Assembly (NCBI GenBank): GCA_965199935.1 | Contig: CBDATD010000001.1 | Coordinates: 806,001-870,000 of the forward strand | DNA from: JAPPLG01 sp965199935 | GTDB taxonomy: Bacteria > Bdellovibrionota > Bdellovibrionia > Bdellovibrionales > UBA1609 | DNA length: 64,000 nt | Direction: 5' to 3' | Shown here: positions 32,667 through 41,250 of the stretch, piece by piece | Layout of the letters: every line of letters begins with the position of its first letter | How positions within the stretch are numbered: position 1 is the stretch's first letter | Translations under genes and position numbers: made by a program | The notes under the pieces: model-generated | What the model was told of the DNA's origin: nothing | Seen by the model: only the letters and a program-made list of their open reading frames with translations | Databases searched by the model: none

Positions 32667-33685
32667 TCTTCGTGCAAAAGCAATTCTTATGCCTCAAAAT
32701 ATGATCAAAAATGATAGTGTCTGACCATTTTTGATTCGTCTGCCTTTTTTTGACAACCTTTTAACTCGGTTATTTTCGAGACCGGATTGAGCTGAGAAAA
32801 AATCTTAACTCTTTGAAAAAACTTAGAAAATAGACAAGCACCGCCCTATAAAACAAGCTCAAAACCTCTTTATCTCAAGAGTTGGACATAAATTTGCACG
32901 TCTTTTTTATGAAATTTGAATGTGGGTCAAGTTTCAAGTAACCTATAGGGGAGGAAATTATGTCTATGCAGAAAGAAAAATCATCTCAACAAGAGATTGC
33001 TGAGATTTGGAAGCTGTTTCGGGAAACCCGCAAACAGATCCAGCTTATGTCTGACGAAACAAACCGCCAGATGAAAGACACTGATGAGCGAATGAAAGAA
33101 ACCGATGAACGAATGAAAGACACTGATGAGCGAATGAAAGACGCTGGTGAGCGGCTGAAAGAAACAGAACGAATTTTAAAAGAGGGGGCAAAAGAAACAA
33201 GAGAGCAGATGAAAGAAACCGACCGCCGGCTGCGAAAGCTCGATTATTTATTCACCGGTCATTGGGGAAAACTCATGGAAGCTCTAACAGCAGGGGGTTT
33301 GAAGACCGCTTTGCAGGAAAGAGATATTCAAGTCACAGGAGTTTGCTCTAACGCAGAAAGAATCTACAAGGATGAAAGAAGAGAGTTTGATGTTATAGCG
33401 ACCAACGGAGAAGAGCTTGTTGTGGTGGAAGTCAAAACCACTTTAAAACTAGAGCAAGTGCAGTATTTTTTAGAAAGTATTCGGGATTTTAAAAATTATT
33501 TCCCTGAGTATAGAGATAAAAAAGTTTACGGGGCTATGGCTTATTTGAAGTCCAATGAAGGGGCCTCTCAGTATGCTGAGAAAAAGGGTTTGTTTATTTT
33601 AAATCCTGTGGGGAATATCATCAAAGTTGTCAACTCTGTCCATTTTCGCCCTGTTCAAATAGATTAGATGCTCCCAAAGCTTTAT
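32666..33685 (+). repeat. Segmental duplication, copy 2
   Basis: Near-identical partner of 30266-31306 at an offset of 2,400 bp, falling to 2,379 bp after the missing heptad block. Confidence 0.9.
32960..33667 (+). CDS. Coiled-coil heptad-repeat protein with PD-(D/E)XK-like nuclease domain, copy 2
   Basis: This is the same protein as at 30560-31288 but with one seven-residue unit fewer (235 residues). Outside the heptads the two sequences look identical at protein level, including the EFDVIATNGEELVVVEVKTT nuclease-like core. The upstream 250 bp and ribosome binding site are also the same, so both copies should be expressed alike. It separates the flp end of the Tad locus from the prepilin peptidase. 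Confidence 0.8.
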   Translation: MSMQKEKSSQQEIAEIWKLFRETRKQIQLMSDETNRQMKDTDERMKETDERMKDTDERMKDAGERLKETERILKEGAKETREQMKETDRRLRKLDYLFTGHWGKLMEALTAGGLKTALQERDIQVTGVCSNAERIYKDERREFDVIATNGEELVVVEVKTTLKLEQVQYFLESIRDFKNYFPEYRDKKVYGAMAYLKSNEGASQYAEKKGLFILNPVGNIIKVVNSVHFRPVQID

Positions 33686-33721
33686 CATCCTGGGTTTGTG
33701 AATATACTTGCGTGTACGAAA

Positions 33722-34115
33722 GCAAAGGCAGACGAATCTTCAAAGCTCAGACATGCGTTTTGCCGCAGAGCAAACTTTGTCTGCTCTGCCTCAAATCCGA
33801 ACTCGTTTGAATCTCCGCCTGCTTTGCTTTTCGTGCGGCAGCCTGGGTTTGTGAATATACTTGCGTGTACGAAAGCAAAGGCAGACGAATCTTCAAAGCT
33901 CAGACATGCGTTTTGCCGCAGAGCAAACTTTGTCTGCTCTGCCTCAAATCCGAACTCGTTTGAATCTCCGCCTGCTTTGCTTCTCCTAAGTCCGCTGTCT
34001 TTGCAGTCAGCTAGGCAGACGAATCTTCAAAGCTCAAACATGCGTTTTGCCACAGAGCAAACTTCGTCTGCTCTGCCTCAAATCCGAACTTGTTTGAACC
34101 TCCGCCTGCCTTTGC
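33722..34115 (+). repeat. Three nested-hairpin repeats upstream of the prepilin peptidase
   Basis: Elements start at about 33722, 33875 and 34011. The first two have CCTGCTTTGC at the right end (one base shorter than usual), and their period is 153 bp. A perfect 8-bp hairpin (TCAAGTCT / AGACTTGA, 34173-34192) follows just before the next gene. Confidence 0.85.
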
Positions 34116-34215
34116 TTTTCCTGCAACAGCAGGGCTGTGTGAACAAGTCTGCAAACTGCAGATATACTTTAGATCAAGTCTTTTCAGACTTGAATATCGT
34201 TGCTATATTTAATTT

Positions 34216-34722
34216 ATGACGGGTGAATCTTTTCTTGTTCTAGTCTCTGGTTTGATACTGGTGCTGGCTTTAGCGGCGGATCTGAAAACTAGAAAGATTC
34301 ATAATAAACTGTTGTTATGCCTCATTCCTGTAGCTTTAACCGCCGTTGTTCTCACTCAAGGATGGACAGCTCTTTTCAGAACCAGCCTTCTCTCCGGCCT
34401 GGGTGCTTTAGCGTTTTCTATGCCTCTTTACTTTTTTAGAATCATTGGAGGGGGCGATTTAAAACTTTACGTGACCGTCGCCCTTACTTGGAATTTATCC
34501 ACTGTTTTCTGGTCTTTGGCATTGGCTCTCCCTTGGGGTGGATTTTTAGGTCTCATCCGCTCCTGTCTTCAGGGCCGAGCTTATATTATCTGGACGAATA
34601 TGCTGAGTTTGATCAAATTTAAAAAAGTAGAGAAAACAGCCCTTCAGACTTTTCCCTTTTCTGTCGTTTTATTATTAGGGTGGCTGAGTTATCGGGTTTT
34701 GAATAAAATAGGCAGTCTGTGA
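34216..34722 (+). CDS. tadV: TadV/CpaA-type prepilin peptidase
   Basis: An inner-membrane aspartyl protease that removes the leader from Flp and TadE/F-type prepilins. The two catalytic aspartates are visible, one in ALAADLKTRKIHNK and one in the GxGD motif GGGDLKLY. The 168 residues and roughly six hydrophobic helices fit the short TadV type without a methyltransferase domain. It is separated from flp by the repeat and duplication region. Confidence 0.9.
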   Translation: MTGESFLVLVSGLILVLALAADLKTRKIHNKLLLCLIPVALTAVVLTQGWTALFRTSLLSGLGALAFSMPLYFFRIIGGGDLKLYVTVALTWNLSTVFWSLALALPWGGFLGLIRSCLQGRAYIIWTNMLSLIKFKKVEKTALQTFPFSVVLLLGWLSYRVLNKIGSL

Positions 34723-34967
34723 TGTTAGCAAGCAGACAGTTGTGCCGGCCTTCCGCTGTTGCGGGAGAGGCGTGCAAAGTGGAGTGATTGCAAAAACGGT
34801 GTGTATGAAAAGTCCGAGGGACAAACGGAAGCAGGAACCCAGTGTGTAAACGAGCCGTATATAAGGAGCAGTCTCTGATTTTGCAAAGGTGGCGAGAGTG
34901 CGAGGCGGCGTGAAAACGCAGGGTTCTGCAAAAAAGCAGAAGTCCAGTTTTGAAGAGAGAACAAAGA
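34723..34967. other. Intergenic region with degenerate palindromic repeats
   Basis: No gene is seen. It contains CCTTCCGCTGTTGCGGGAG (about 34747) and GGAAGCAGGAACCCAG (about 34829), relatives of the CAGGAATCC-type palindrome. A TGGAGTGATTGCAAAAAC stretch (about 34780) recurs at about 36442. It separates tadV from the TadE-like genes. Confidence 0.45.
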
Positions 34968-35273
34968 ATGTGCAGGTATAACAATATACGGAAACAAAAA
35001 GGGCAGGCCACTGTGGAGACTGTTTTGCTGATGGTGATTTTGTTGGGTATCGCAAGCCTCATCCTCACAGAGGGTGGGAATCCAAGAAACTGGATGGAAA
35101 CAATAGTGGGAGCCCCTGGGAAATACATACGCGGTATGTCCATCGCTGGGGTTTGGAAAACATGTGAGGATATTTCTGGTTTCCCTAACAGCATAACATG
35201 CTCTGCTATGGACGAACATCCAAATCAAGAAGCAAAAATTTTGCAGGTAGAAGGGGAGGTGTCTAACCGATGA
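34968..35273 (+). CDS. TadE-like minor pilin candidate
   Basis: About 101 residues. The basic leader ends in KQKGQ, followed by ATVETVLLMVILLGIASLI, a prepilin-type processing site with Glu and a hydrophobic helix. The rest is periplasmic, with two cysteines. I prefer the ATG at 34968 to the TTG at 34950. The stop overlaps the next start (ATGA), showing coupling with the following TadE-like gene. It resembles the short protein at 31998 in its N-terminal region. Confidence 0.7.
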   Translation: MCRYNNIRKQKGQATVETVLLMVILLGIASLILTEGGNPRNWMETIVGAPGKYIRGMSIAGVWKTCEDISGFPNSITCSAMDEHPNQEAKILQVEGEVSNR

Positions 35274-35809
35274 AAAAAAAGAGAGGAAGTCTTTCCGTTG
35301 ATTTTTTGATTGGCATGACAGTTTGCTGTCTGCTTTTGGTTTTTGTCATTTTAACTTCTTTGACTTTTAGCTTAGTAGAGACTGCTCAATACGTCGCCTA
35401 TGCAACAGCCAGAGAGTATTTTATCGGCCATGAAAATGATGGAGAAAGAGAGAGCAGAGCAAGAGACAAATACATTGATTTAAAGAACACATTTTTTCCA
35501 AGCGGCAAAGCTTTGTCCAGTTGGTTCTGTCTTTCCAATGATCTGGCATTTGGCGGTTATGATGTTCTTGAAAGGGGTAACAAAAGAAATTTTGGAGCGG
35601 CTTTTAAATTCATTTCACATGTGATGACTATGGATATTCCTTTTTTAGGGCAGACAAGAGATAGCACAGGTCCAGCAATGCAAGATGGGTGCGGAGGCAG
35701 ACAGGGTGGTTTTGTTTTTCCTATCACAGCCTTGTTAGGTAAAGAGTCCGCCAATGCAAATGATTGCGGGGGATTGAAGTTGGATGTTTCAGGAGGCAAC
35801 GGATGCTAA
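35270..35809 (+). CDS. TadE-like pilus assembly protein
   Basis: The 179 residues begin MKKKRGSLSVDFLIGMTV. A hydrophobic helix follows (CCLLLVFVILTSLTFSLV), then a periplasmic domain with paired cysteines near the C-terminus (DGCGG, NDCGG). This fits the TadE/TadF minor pilin class, although the usual Glu after the cleavage site appears as Asp (SVDF). It is coupled by short overlaps to the genes on both sides. Confidence 0.7.
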   Translation: MKKKRGSLSVDFLIGMTVCCLLLVFVILTSLTFSLVETAQYVAYATAREYFIGHENDGERESRARDKYIDLKNTFFPSGKALSSWFCLSNDLAFGGYDVLERGNKRNFGAAFKFISHVMTMDIPFLGQTRDSTGPAMQDGCGGRQGGFVFPITALLGKESANANDCGGLKLDVSGGNGC

Positions 35810-36345
35810 GGAAAAAACGCGGGATCGCTATGATAGAGTTTTTATTTTTCTTTTTTGTCTTTATTTTCTTTTTTGCCCTGATGTACGGATCTTGGGGCAT
35901 CACTCATTCTGCTATTTTGCATTCCATTGGAGCCAGAGCCTACGCTTGGGATGTGATTCGAAATCGCAGCAACCTGGCTTTTCTAAGGGATTACCTTCTA
36001 GCAGGCAATCTACCAGACACTATACTACAACATAACTACTGGCAAAAAAATTCAAGGGTTTTTGCTGTGACTGAAGTACGAACTAGTGGCAACGATTTTC
36101 TCCCTCAGAAATTAAAAATAGATATGGGCGGTGCAGCTTGGAACACTACCTCTACGCAGGGCTTTACCAAAATAGATGTACAAGACAGACGATCTGGATA
36201 TGATGACAGGTTAAGTACTTATGAGGATCCTAATAATCCCCTTGCGCTAACAAAACCAAATCCACGGGGTGGTTATAAAACCGGGGTGGTTCACCTTAAA
36301 ATGGCGTACGGCATCTGCCTTAACAGCAACTGTGATGCCAATTAA
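35803..36345 (+). CDS. TadE/TadF-like pilus assembly protein
   Basis: About 180 residues from the ATG at 35803, which has a perfect AGGAGG about 7 bp upstream and overlaps the previous stop by 7 bp. The N-terminus RKKRGIAMIEFLFFFFVFIF shows the pilin-like Ile-Glu-Phe and a very hydrophobic helix. The periplasmic part ends with two cysteines (GICLNSNCDAN). With the two genes before it, it forms a trio of pseudopilin-like proteins typical of Tad loci. Confidence 0.75.
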   Translation: MLRKKRGIAMIEFLFFFFVFIFFFALMYGSWGITHSAILHSIGARAYAWDVIRNRSNLAFLRDYLLAGNLPDTILQHNYWQKNSRVFAVTEVRTSGNDFLPQKLKIDMGGAAWNTTSTQGFTKIDVQDRRSGYDDRLSTYEDPNNPLALTKPNPRGGYKTGVVHLKMAYGICLNSNCDAN

Positions 36346-36736
36346 AAGGATTGCTCATGCGTTTTGCTGTGGGCTTTCAAAGATGGAGGCTCAGCACAAC
36401 GGCTGGCCCCCTGCTTCCGCAGGGGCGGTGCGTGTGTAAAGCGGAGTGATTGCAAAAACATACATGAAAAGTCTAGGGGGGGTAAAACTGCAAACAAGTT
36501 CGGCTTTGAGGCTGAGCGGGCCGACAGCTTGCTCTGCTACAAAAACGCATGCCTGCAGTTTGCAGGTTTGTTCACACCAGATGAACTGCTCCTACAAGAG
36601 GGGTGTTTTGACAGCGGTCTTGGAAAAGACACCCCTTATACAAGGGCTTTGAATCCGTAAAAGAAATTAATGAAAACGTCCTAAAATTCCGAAAAATCAT
36701 AGAGGGAAAAGCACAATTTTCAAGGGGGTTTTCAGG
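36346..36736. other. Intergenic region with palindromic repeats before cpaB
   Basis: It holds a CAGGAATCC-type relic (CTGCTTCCGCAGGGG, about 36409), the TGGAGTGATTGCAAAAAC-type motif, and one minus-oriented nested-hairpin element (36488-36565). No gene is seen; frames open here are repeat-derived. The last 75 bp are probably the cpaB leader. Confidence 0.5.
36488..36565 (-). repeat. Nested-hairpin repeat, inverted orientation, third arm type
   Basis: The core AAGTTCGGCTTTGAGGCTGA...AACGCATGCCTG is the reverse complement of the family core with substitutions. The outer arms are CTGCAAAC and GTTTGCAG, unrelated to the GCAAAGGCAG or GGGCAG arms of other copies but still perfectly complementary to each other. 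Confidence 0.7.
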
Positions 36737-37564
36737 ATGAACAAAAACGAAACTTTAGTCCTTTGGCTGAGTGTGGGTTTGGCAATATTCGCAATCATGC
36801 TGGTTTACAGCTACACACAGGAGAAAAGCCAGGCTTTAACAAAGCGTTTTGGGGCTAAAACCACCTTAGTTGTTTCAAATCGAGACATCAATGAAATGGA
36901 AACTTTGGATGAATCCATGCTGGAGCTTTCAGAAATTCCTATGGACTTTGCCCAGCCCGGACACATCAGCAATATCGAAGACGCTATAGGACTTGTGGCC
37001 CTCGCTCCCATCCAGTCTGGAGAGCAGGTTTTAGATAACAAAATTATTAAGCCCGGCCCCGTCACCGGCCTTTCTCTGCAAGTCACCCCTAAAAGCAGAG
37101 CCTTAACCATCCCTATTGATGAAATGAGAGGAGTGGCCAAACTGATTAAACCAGGAGACCGAGTGGATATTCTGGCGGCTCTTGATGTCAGAAGCCAAGG
37201 GGGAAGCACCCGCCACGTGAAAACCATTTTGCAAAATGTGGTGATTTTGGCGACGGGCCTCAACGTGGTCAACGAACTGCCCCGCCTGCATGAGCAGGTC
37301 GGCTCTAGTGATTTTATAAAAAACATTCGATCCAATTCTGATTTTTCTTCTATTACTATTGAGGCGGAGCCGGATGATATTCAAAGGCTTGTTTATATTC
37401 TCTCCACAAGTCCGGGTTCTTTATTTTTATCTCTTAGGCATCCGAACGATAGTTTGGTTTCTCAAAAAGTTTCTTCAACAACAACTATTGAAAATATTTT
37501 AGGAATACGAGCTGTTTCCGCCTCCCGGAAAAAAGGCGTCCAAACCAGAGTGAAAGTTAGATAA
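36737..37564 (+). CDS. cpaB: Flp pilus assembly protein CpaB/RcpC
   Basis: 275 residues. An N-terminal membrane anchor (LVLWLSVGLAIFAIMLVYSY) precedes a SAF-type domain (VVSNRDINEMETLDESML, then IQSGEQVLDNKIIKPG). A RcpC-type region follows (LTIPIDEMRGVAKLIKPGDR and VDIL). RcpC is thought to assist or stabilise the secretin at the outer membrane. AGGGGG lies upstream of the ATG. The secretin gene follows after 12 bp. Confidence 0.9.
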   Translation: MNKNETLVLWLSVGLAIFAIMLVYSYTQEKSQALTKRFGAKTTLVVSNRDINEMETLDESMLELSEIPMDFAQPGHISNIEDAIGLVALAPIQSGEQVLDNKIIKPGPVTGLSLQVTPKSRALTIPIDEMRGVAKLIKPGDRVDILAALDVRSQGGSTRHVKTILQNVVILATGLNVVNELPRLHEQVGSSDFIKNIRSNSDFSSITIEAEPDDIQRLVYILSTSPGSLFLSLRHPNDSLVSQKVSSTTTIENILGIRAVSASRKKGVQTRVKVR

Positions 37565-37576
37565 GGCGGTGTTTCT

Positions 37577-39022
37577 TTGAGATGGATTTTTCTTTTACTC
37601 ATTATTGGACTGCCGGCATGGTCGATTGAAGAGTCGATCCCTCTTTCTGTAGGTTTAGATAATGATTTTCCCTTAAACCCTGAGTGGAAAGGGAAAGTGT
37701 TAAAATTTCAAGGCACTTACAGCAAGAGAACCCGGTTGGTTTACAACAAGAAAAAACATATTTTAAGATTCACCCCCATTCGAAAAGGGGTGGGTTCTTT
37801 AATCATTAAAGAAGGAAACAGCATCTTAAAAAAATACACAGTATCTGTTCGGGAGACAGACCTCACCCGTGTGGCCCACGAAATTCAATCTCTGTTGGGT
37901 GAGATTAACGGCATCAGCATCTCCATTATTAACGACAAGGTTGTGGTGGATGGAGAGATTTTTGTTCCCCGTGATATGAAAAGAATTTACAACGTAGTTA
38001 AAGAGTACGGAAATAAGGCCACCTCTTTAGTGACTCTCAGCGCTTCTGCGCAAAATAAAGTGGCTCAATTTATTGAAAGAGAAATTGGAAACCCTAATAT
38101 CACAGTCAAAGCCGCCAATGAAAAGTTTATTTTAAGAGGCACTGTTTCCACAAAAGACGAGCGGGAAAACGCCAATATCATTGCTCAGCTCTACGCCCCC
38201 GGTGTGGTGACAGATGCGGCCGTGCAAAGCGGAGTGGTGCGCGACCGCAATGTCAAAAATGTGATTATCAATCTCATTAAAGTTCAGCCTCCCCCTGCTA
38301 AAAAGAAAACTCAAAATAAATTGATTCATATGGTGATCCACTATGTAGAGCTTAATAAAGAATACACGGATCAGTTTCGTTTTCAGTGGGCCCCCGGGAT
38401 GGCGCAGGCTGATTACACTATTGGAGAAAAAATTGGAAAAGTGATTACCGGAACTATTTCCAATCTGCTTCCTAAGCTCAACTGGGCCAAAAATTTTGGC
38501 TTTGCCCGTATTTTACACAGCTCCAATTTGATTGTGGAAGAAGGAGAGCGGGGCAGTGTGACATCCGAAACGCAAGTTCCCTACGGGGTCTTGGCGGGAG
38601 CGGCTGGAATGCAGATACAGACAGCGTCCTACGGAGTGAGTTTAAACATTACACCTAATATCGTAGGGGCCAGAAAAGACGGTGTGCGTTTGCAAGTGGC
38701 GTTTAAGGTCTCTGATCTGCTGGGGTTTTCGTCCGGCAATCCTGTAACCACTTCAAAAACGCTGAACACTTTAGTGTATGTTCGAAGCGGACTCAGCGCC
38801 GCTATTGGAGGAGTTATATCCCATTCCAACAGCAGAGACTTTAACCGAGAGCCGGCAAAAGATTTGTCGGGGGAGGAAGCAGATCCTATTATTAATTTAC
38901 TGTCTTCTAAAAGTTTGAATAGAAGGAAAAACCAGTTTGTTGTTTTTGTCACCCCCTTCATCAAAAGTTCAGCCAGTACAGATGTAGAAGAGATTAAAAG
39001 AAAATTCAGGATTGAGGATTAG
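37577..39022 (+). CDS. cpaC: Tad outer-membrane secretin CpaC/RcpA
   Basis: The secretin forms the outer-membrane channel through which the Flp pilus passes. A signal peptide (WIFLLLIIGLPAWSIEE) is followed by an N-terminal pilus-type domain and a BON-like/N1 region (LVTLSASAQNKVAQFIE). The secretin core ends in the family sequence KNQFVVFVTPFIKSSA. The start is TTG at 37577, supported by AAGGCGG at good spacing and by the signal peptide beginning there. The 481 residues are normal. Confidence 0.9.
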   Translation: MRWIFLLLIIGLPAWSIEESIPLSVGLDNDFPLNPEWKGKVLKFQGTYSKRTRLVYNKKKHILRFTPIRKGVGSLIIKEGNSILKKYTVSVRETDLTRVAHEIQSLLGEINGISISIINDKVVVDGEIFVPRDMKRIYNVVKEYGNKATSLVTLSASAQNKVAQFIEREIGNPNITVKAANEKFILRGTVSTKDERENANIIAQLYAPGVVTDAAVQSGVVRDRNVKNVIINLIKVQPPPAKKKTQNKLIHMVIHYVELNKEYTDQFRFQWAPGMAQADYTIGEKIGKVITGTISNLLPKLNWAKNFGFARILHSSNLIVEEGERGSVTSETQVPYGVLAGAAGMQIQTASYGVSLNITPNIVGARKDGVRLQVAFKVSDLLGFSSGNPVTTSKTLNTLVYVRSGLSAAIGGVISHSNSRDFNREPAKDLSGEEADPIINLLSSKSLNRRKNQFVVFVTPFIKSSASTDVEEIKRKFRIED

Positions 39023-39033
39023 AGGAATTTCAA

Positions 39034-41250
39034 ATGAGTTCTATGAATTATATTATTGGAGTCATTGGAGGCAAAGGCGGAGTGGGCAAAAGTGTTTTCA
39101 CGGCGAACTTGGCCTTGTCTGCGCAAAAAGAGCTAAGAACCCCCTGCCTGCTGATAGATCTAGACAGCAAAAGCTGTGGTGATCAAAATATTATTATGGG
39201 GCTGAAGCCTCTGAAAACAGTTTCTGAGTTTATCAATTACAAAGGGATTATTTCACAGACCTCTCTGAAAAGTATTTTATCTCAACACAACTCAGGCCTG
39301 GCCTACTTGGGGGCTGTCAAAAGTCCGGAGCAAACCCTCCACGGAGACTCTCGTTTATTTTCTCAACAACTGATGAGCTTGGAGCAGAACTACAAATATA
39401 TTTTTGTGGATTTGGGCTGTGAGATTGGAGATTTACAGTTAGAAGCTCTGAATCAAGTCAGTGCTTTACTGGTGCTTGTGACGCCTGAAATTTTGGTGAT
39501 TAACCAAACAAGAAGAATTTTAAATGAACTCATGACTGCCACTCTCCCCACACAGCTGTTGCAGATTATTGTGAACAAACATACATCTTCGGCTGTTCAA
39601 GCATCGACGATTCAACAAGCCCTTAAACTTCCCATTTTAAATTTTGTTCCAAATGATGAGGCTGTTTCCGCCCAAGCTCTCTCTTCTTCAAGGCCTTTTG
39701 TTTTATCTCATCCCAATACGGCAGTCGCCCGCTCCTATCATCAGATTATAAGGCAGTTGACAGGGGGCATTTTGCAGAAAAATAAACAGCTGTCCCGTCC
39801 GAAGATGAGTCCTCTCAAAAAAACATCGGAAAGCCTGCAAAAAGAGGATCTTTCGGCGGATGAAAATTTGGATTCCAATACTCTTTTAAAATTACAAGTG
39901 CATTCAGAACTCATTCAAGAAATGGATTTAAACAAGGACCTGACGAAAGCAAAAACTAAAAAAGCCACAGACGAGATTCGCACAAAAGCCGGACGCATTG
40001 TGACCCGCCTGGTGGATGAGAAAGCAAAACACCTGGCCAGACAGGAGCGGGGGCAGATCATCAAGCAAGTCTTGGATGAAGCTGTGGGTCTGGGGGCTTT
40101 GGAAGAGCTGTTGGCGGATCCTTCCGTTACAGAAATTATGGTGAACGGGGCTTCTCAAATTTACTGCGAAAAAAGCGGTAAAATTCAGCTGTCCCCCGTG
40201 ACTTTTACCTCTAACATGCATTTGAAAAATGTGATCGAAAGAATTGTCACTCCCTTAGGAAGACGCATTGATGAAAAAACTCCCTATGTGGACGCCCGTT
40301 TGGCGGACGGAAGCCGTGTGAATGCTGTCATTGAACCTCTCTCTATTGACGGGCCTGCGGTCACTATTAGGAAGTTTCCCAGTGAAAGAATTGTCATTAA
40401 AGATTTGGTTCAGAGGTTTGGCTCTTTAACAGAAGCTATGGCGGATTTTTTAAAAATTTGTGTGGAGCAGGGTTTGAACGTCATTATTTCCGGAGGCACA
40501 GGTTCGGGTAAAACAACATTGTTGAATGTAATGTCTTCTTTTATTTCCGACAAAGAGAGAGTTATCACAGTGGAGGATGCGGCAGAATTACAGCTGAAGC
40601 AAACACATGTGGTGCGTTTGGAAACAAGACCCGCCAACATGGAGGGGACAGGGGCCATCACCATCCGGGATTTGATTCGAAATTCCCTTCGTATGCGCCC
40701 CGACCGAATTGTGGTGGGAGAGTGCAGAGACGGCGCGGCCTTGGATATGCTGTCTGCAATGAATACAGGCCATGACGGCTCTATGACAACTGTGCATGCG
40801 AACAACCCCAGAGAAGCTGTCGCCAGACTGGAGACTTTGTGTTTAATGGCCGGAATGGAGCTGCCGGCGAAAGCCATTCGAGAGCAGATCGCCGGCGCCG
40901 TTAATTTAATCGTGCAGATCAGCCGTTTAAGTGATGGGAGCCGTAAAATTAAAAGCATTACAGAGGTGGCGGGGATGCAGGGGGATGTCGTGACTTTACA
41001 GGAAATTTTCAGGTTTAAAGAATCCGGTTTCGATAAGAACAGAAAAATAATAGGCCAGTTTCAAGCAATGGGCAGGATCCCTACATTTATCGAGCGTTTT
41101 GAACAAAGGGGCATTCATATTCCAAGAGATTTGTTCACCACTCAGCAGTCTGTGAAATCCTCCGGTAAAGCCGGAGCCGCCGGCATAAAACCTAAGCCGG
41201 CCCCGGCCAGAGTGATTCGCCCTCTTCCTCCCAAAAAGGCGGCCTCATGA
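39034..41250 (+). CDS. tadA: Fusion of TadZ/CpaE (ParA-like) with TadA/CpaF secretion ATPase
   Basis: Residues 1 to about 245 are a MinD/ParA-type domain with GGKGGVGKS (residues 10-18) and FVDLGCEIGDL, as in TadZ/CpaE, which localises the pilus machine. A charged linker (about 260-330) leads to a complete TadA/CpaF hexameric ATPase. It has LLADPSVTEIMVNG, Walker A SGGTGSGKTT (about 485-494), an Asp-box/Walker B region around RMRPDRIVVGECRDGAALDM, and TVHANNPREAVARLE. TadA powers pilus assembly. In most Tad loci the two are separate genes. The end overlaps the tadB start (ATGA). Confidence 0.92.
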   Translation: MSSMNYIIGVIGGKGGVGKSVFTANLALSAQKELRTPCLLIDLDSKSCGDQNIIMGLKPLKTVSEFINYKGIISQTSLKSILSQHNSGLAYLGAVKSPEQTLHGDSRLFSQQLMSLEQNYKYIFVDLGCEIGDLQLEALNQVSALLVLVTPEILVINQTRRILNELMTATLPTQLLQIIVNKHTSSAVQASTIQQALKLPILNFVPNDEAVSAQALSSSRPFVLSHPNTAVARSYHQIIRQLTGGILQKNKQLSRPKMSPLKKTSESLQKEDLSADENLDSNTLLKLQVHSELIQEMDLNKDLTKAKTKKATDEIRTKAGRIVTRLVDEKAKHLARQERGQIIKQVLDEAVGLGALEELLADPSVTEIMVNGASQIYCEKSGKIQLSPVTFTSNMHLKNVIERIVTPLGRRIDEKTPYVDARLADGSRVNAVIEPLSIDGPAVTIRKFPSERIVIKDLVQRFGSLTEAMADFLKICVEQGLNVIISGGTGSGKTTLLNVMSSFISDKERVITVEDAAELQLKQTHVVRLETRPANMEGTGAITIRDLIRNSLRMRPDRIVVGECRDGAALDMLSAMNTGHDGSMTTVHANNPREAVARLETLCLMAGMELPAKAIREQIAGAVNLIVQISRLSDGSRKIKSITEVAGMQGDVVTLQEIFRFKESGFDKNRKIIGQFQAMGRIPTFIERFEQRGIHIPRDLFTTQQSVKSSGKAGAAGIKPKPAPARVIRPLPPKKAAS

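Noticed and set aside
26472..34115. Integron with attC sites
   Set aside because: The elements are palindromic and border accessory genes, but no integron integrase and no RYYYAAC/GTTRRRY core pair was seen; many elements are tandem without any gene between them.
34619..35228. Long minus-strand frames opposite tadV and the TadE-like gene
   Set aside because: They are antisense shadows without ribosome binding sites; the plus-strand genes have clear pilin and peptidase motifs and coupled starts.
36364..36660. Open frames before cpaB
   Set aside because: They run through the inverted nested-hairpin element and palindrome relics; no start signal or conserved content.
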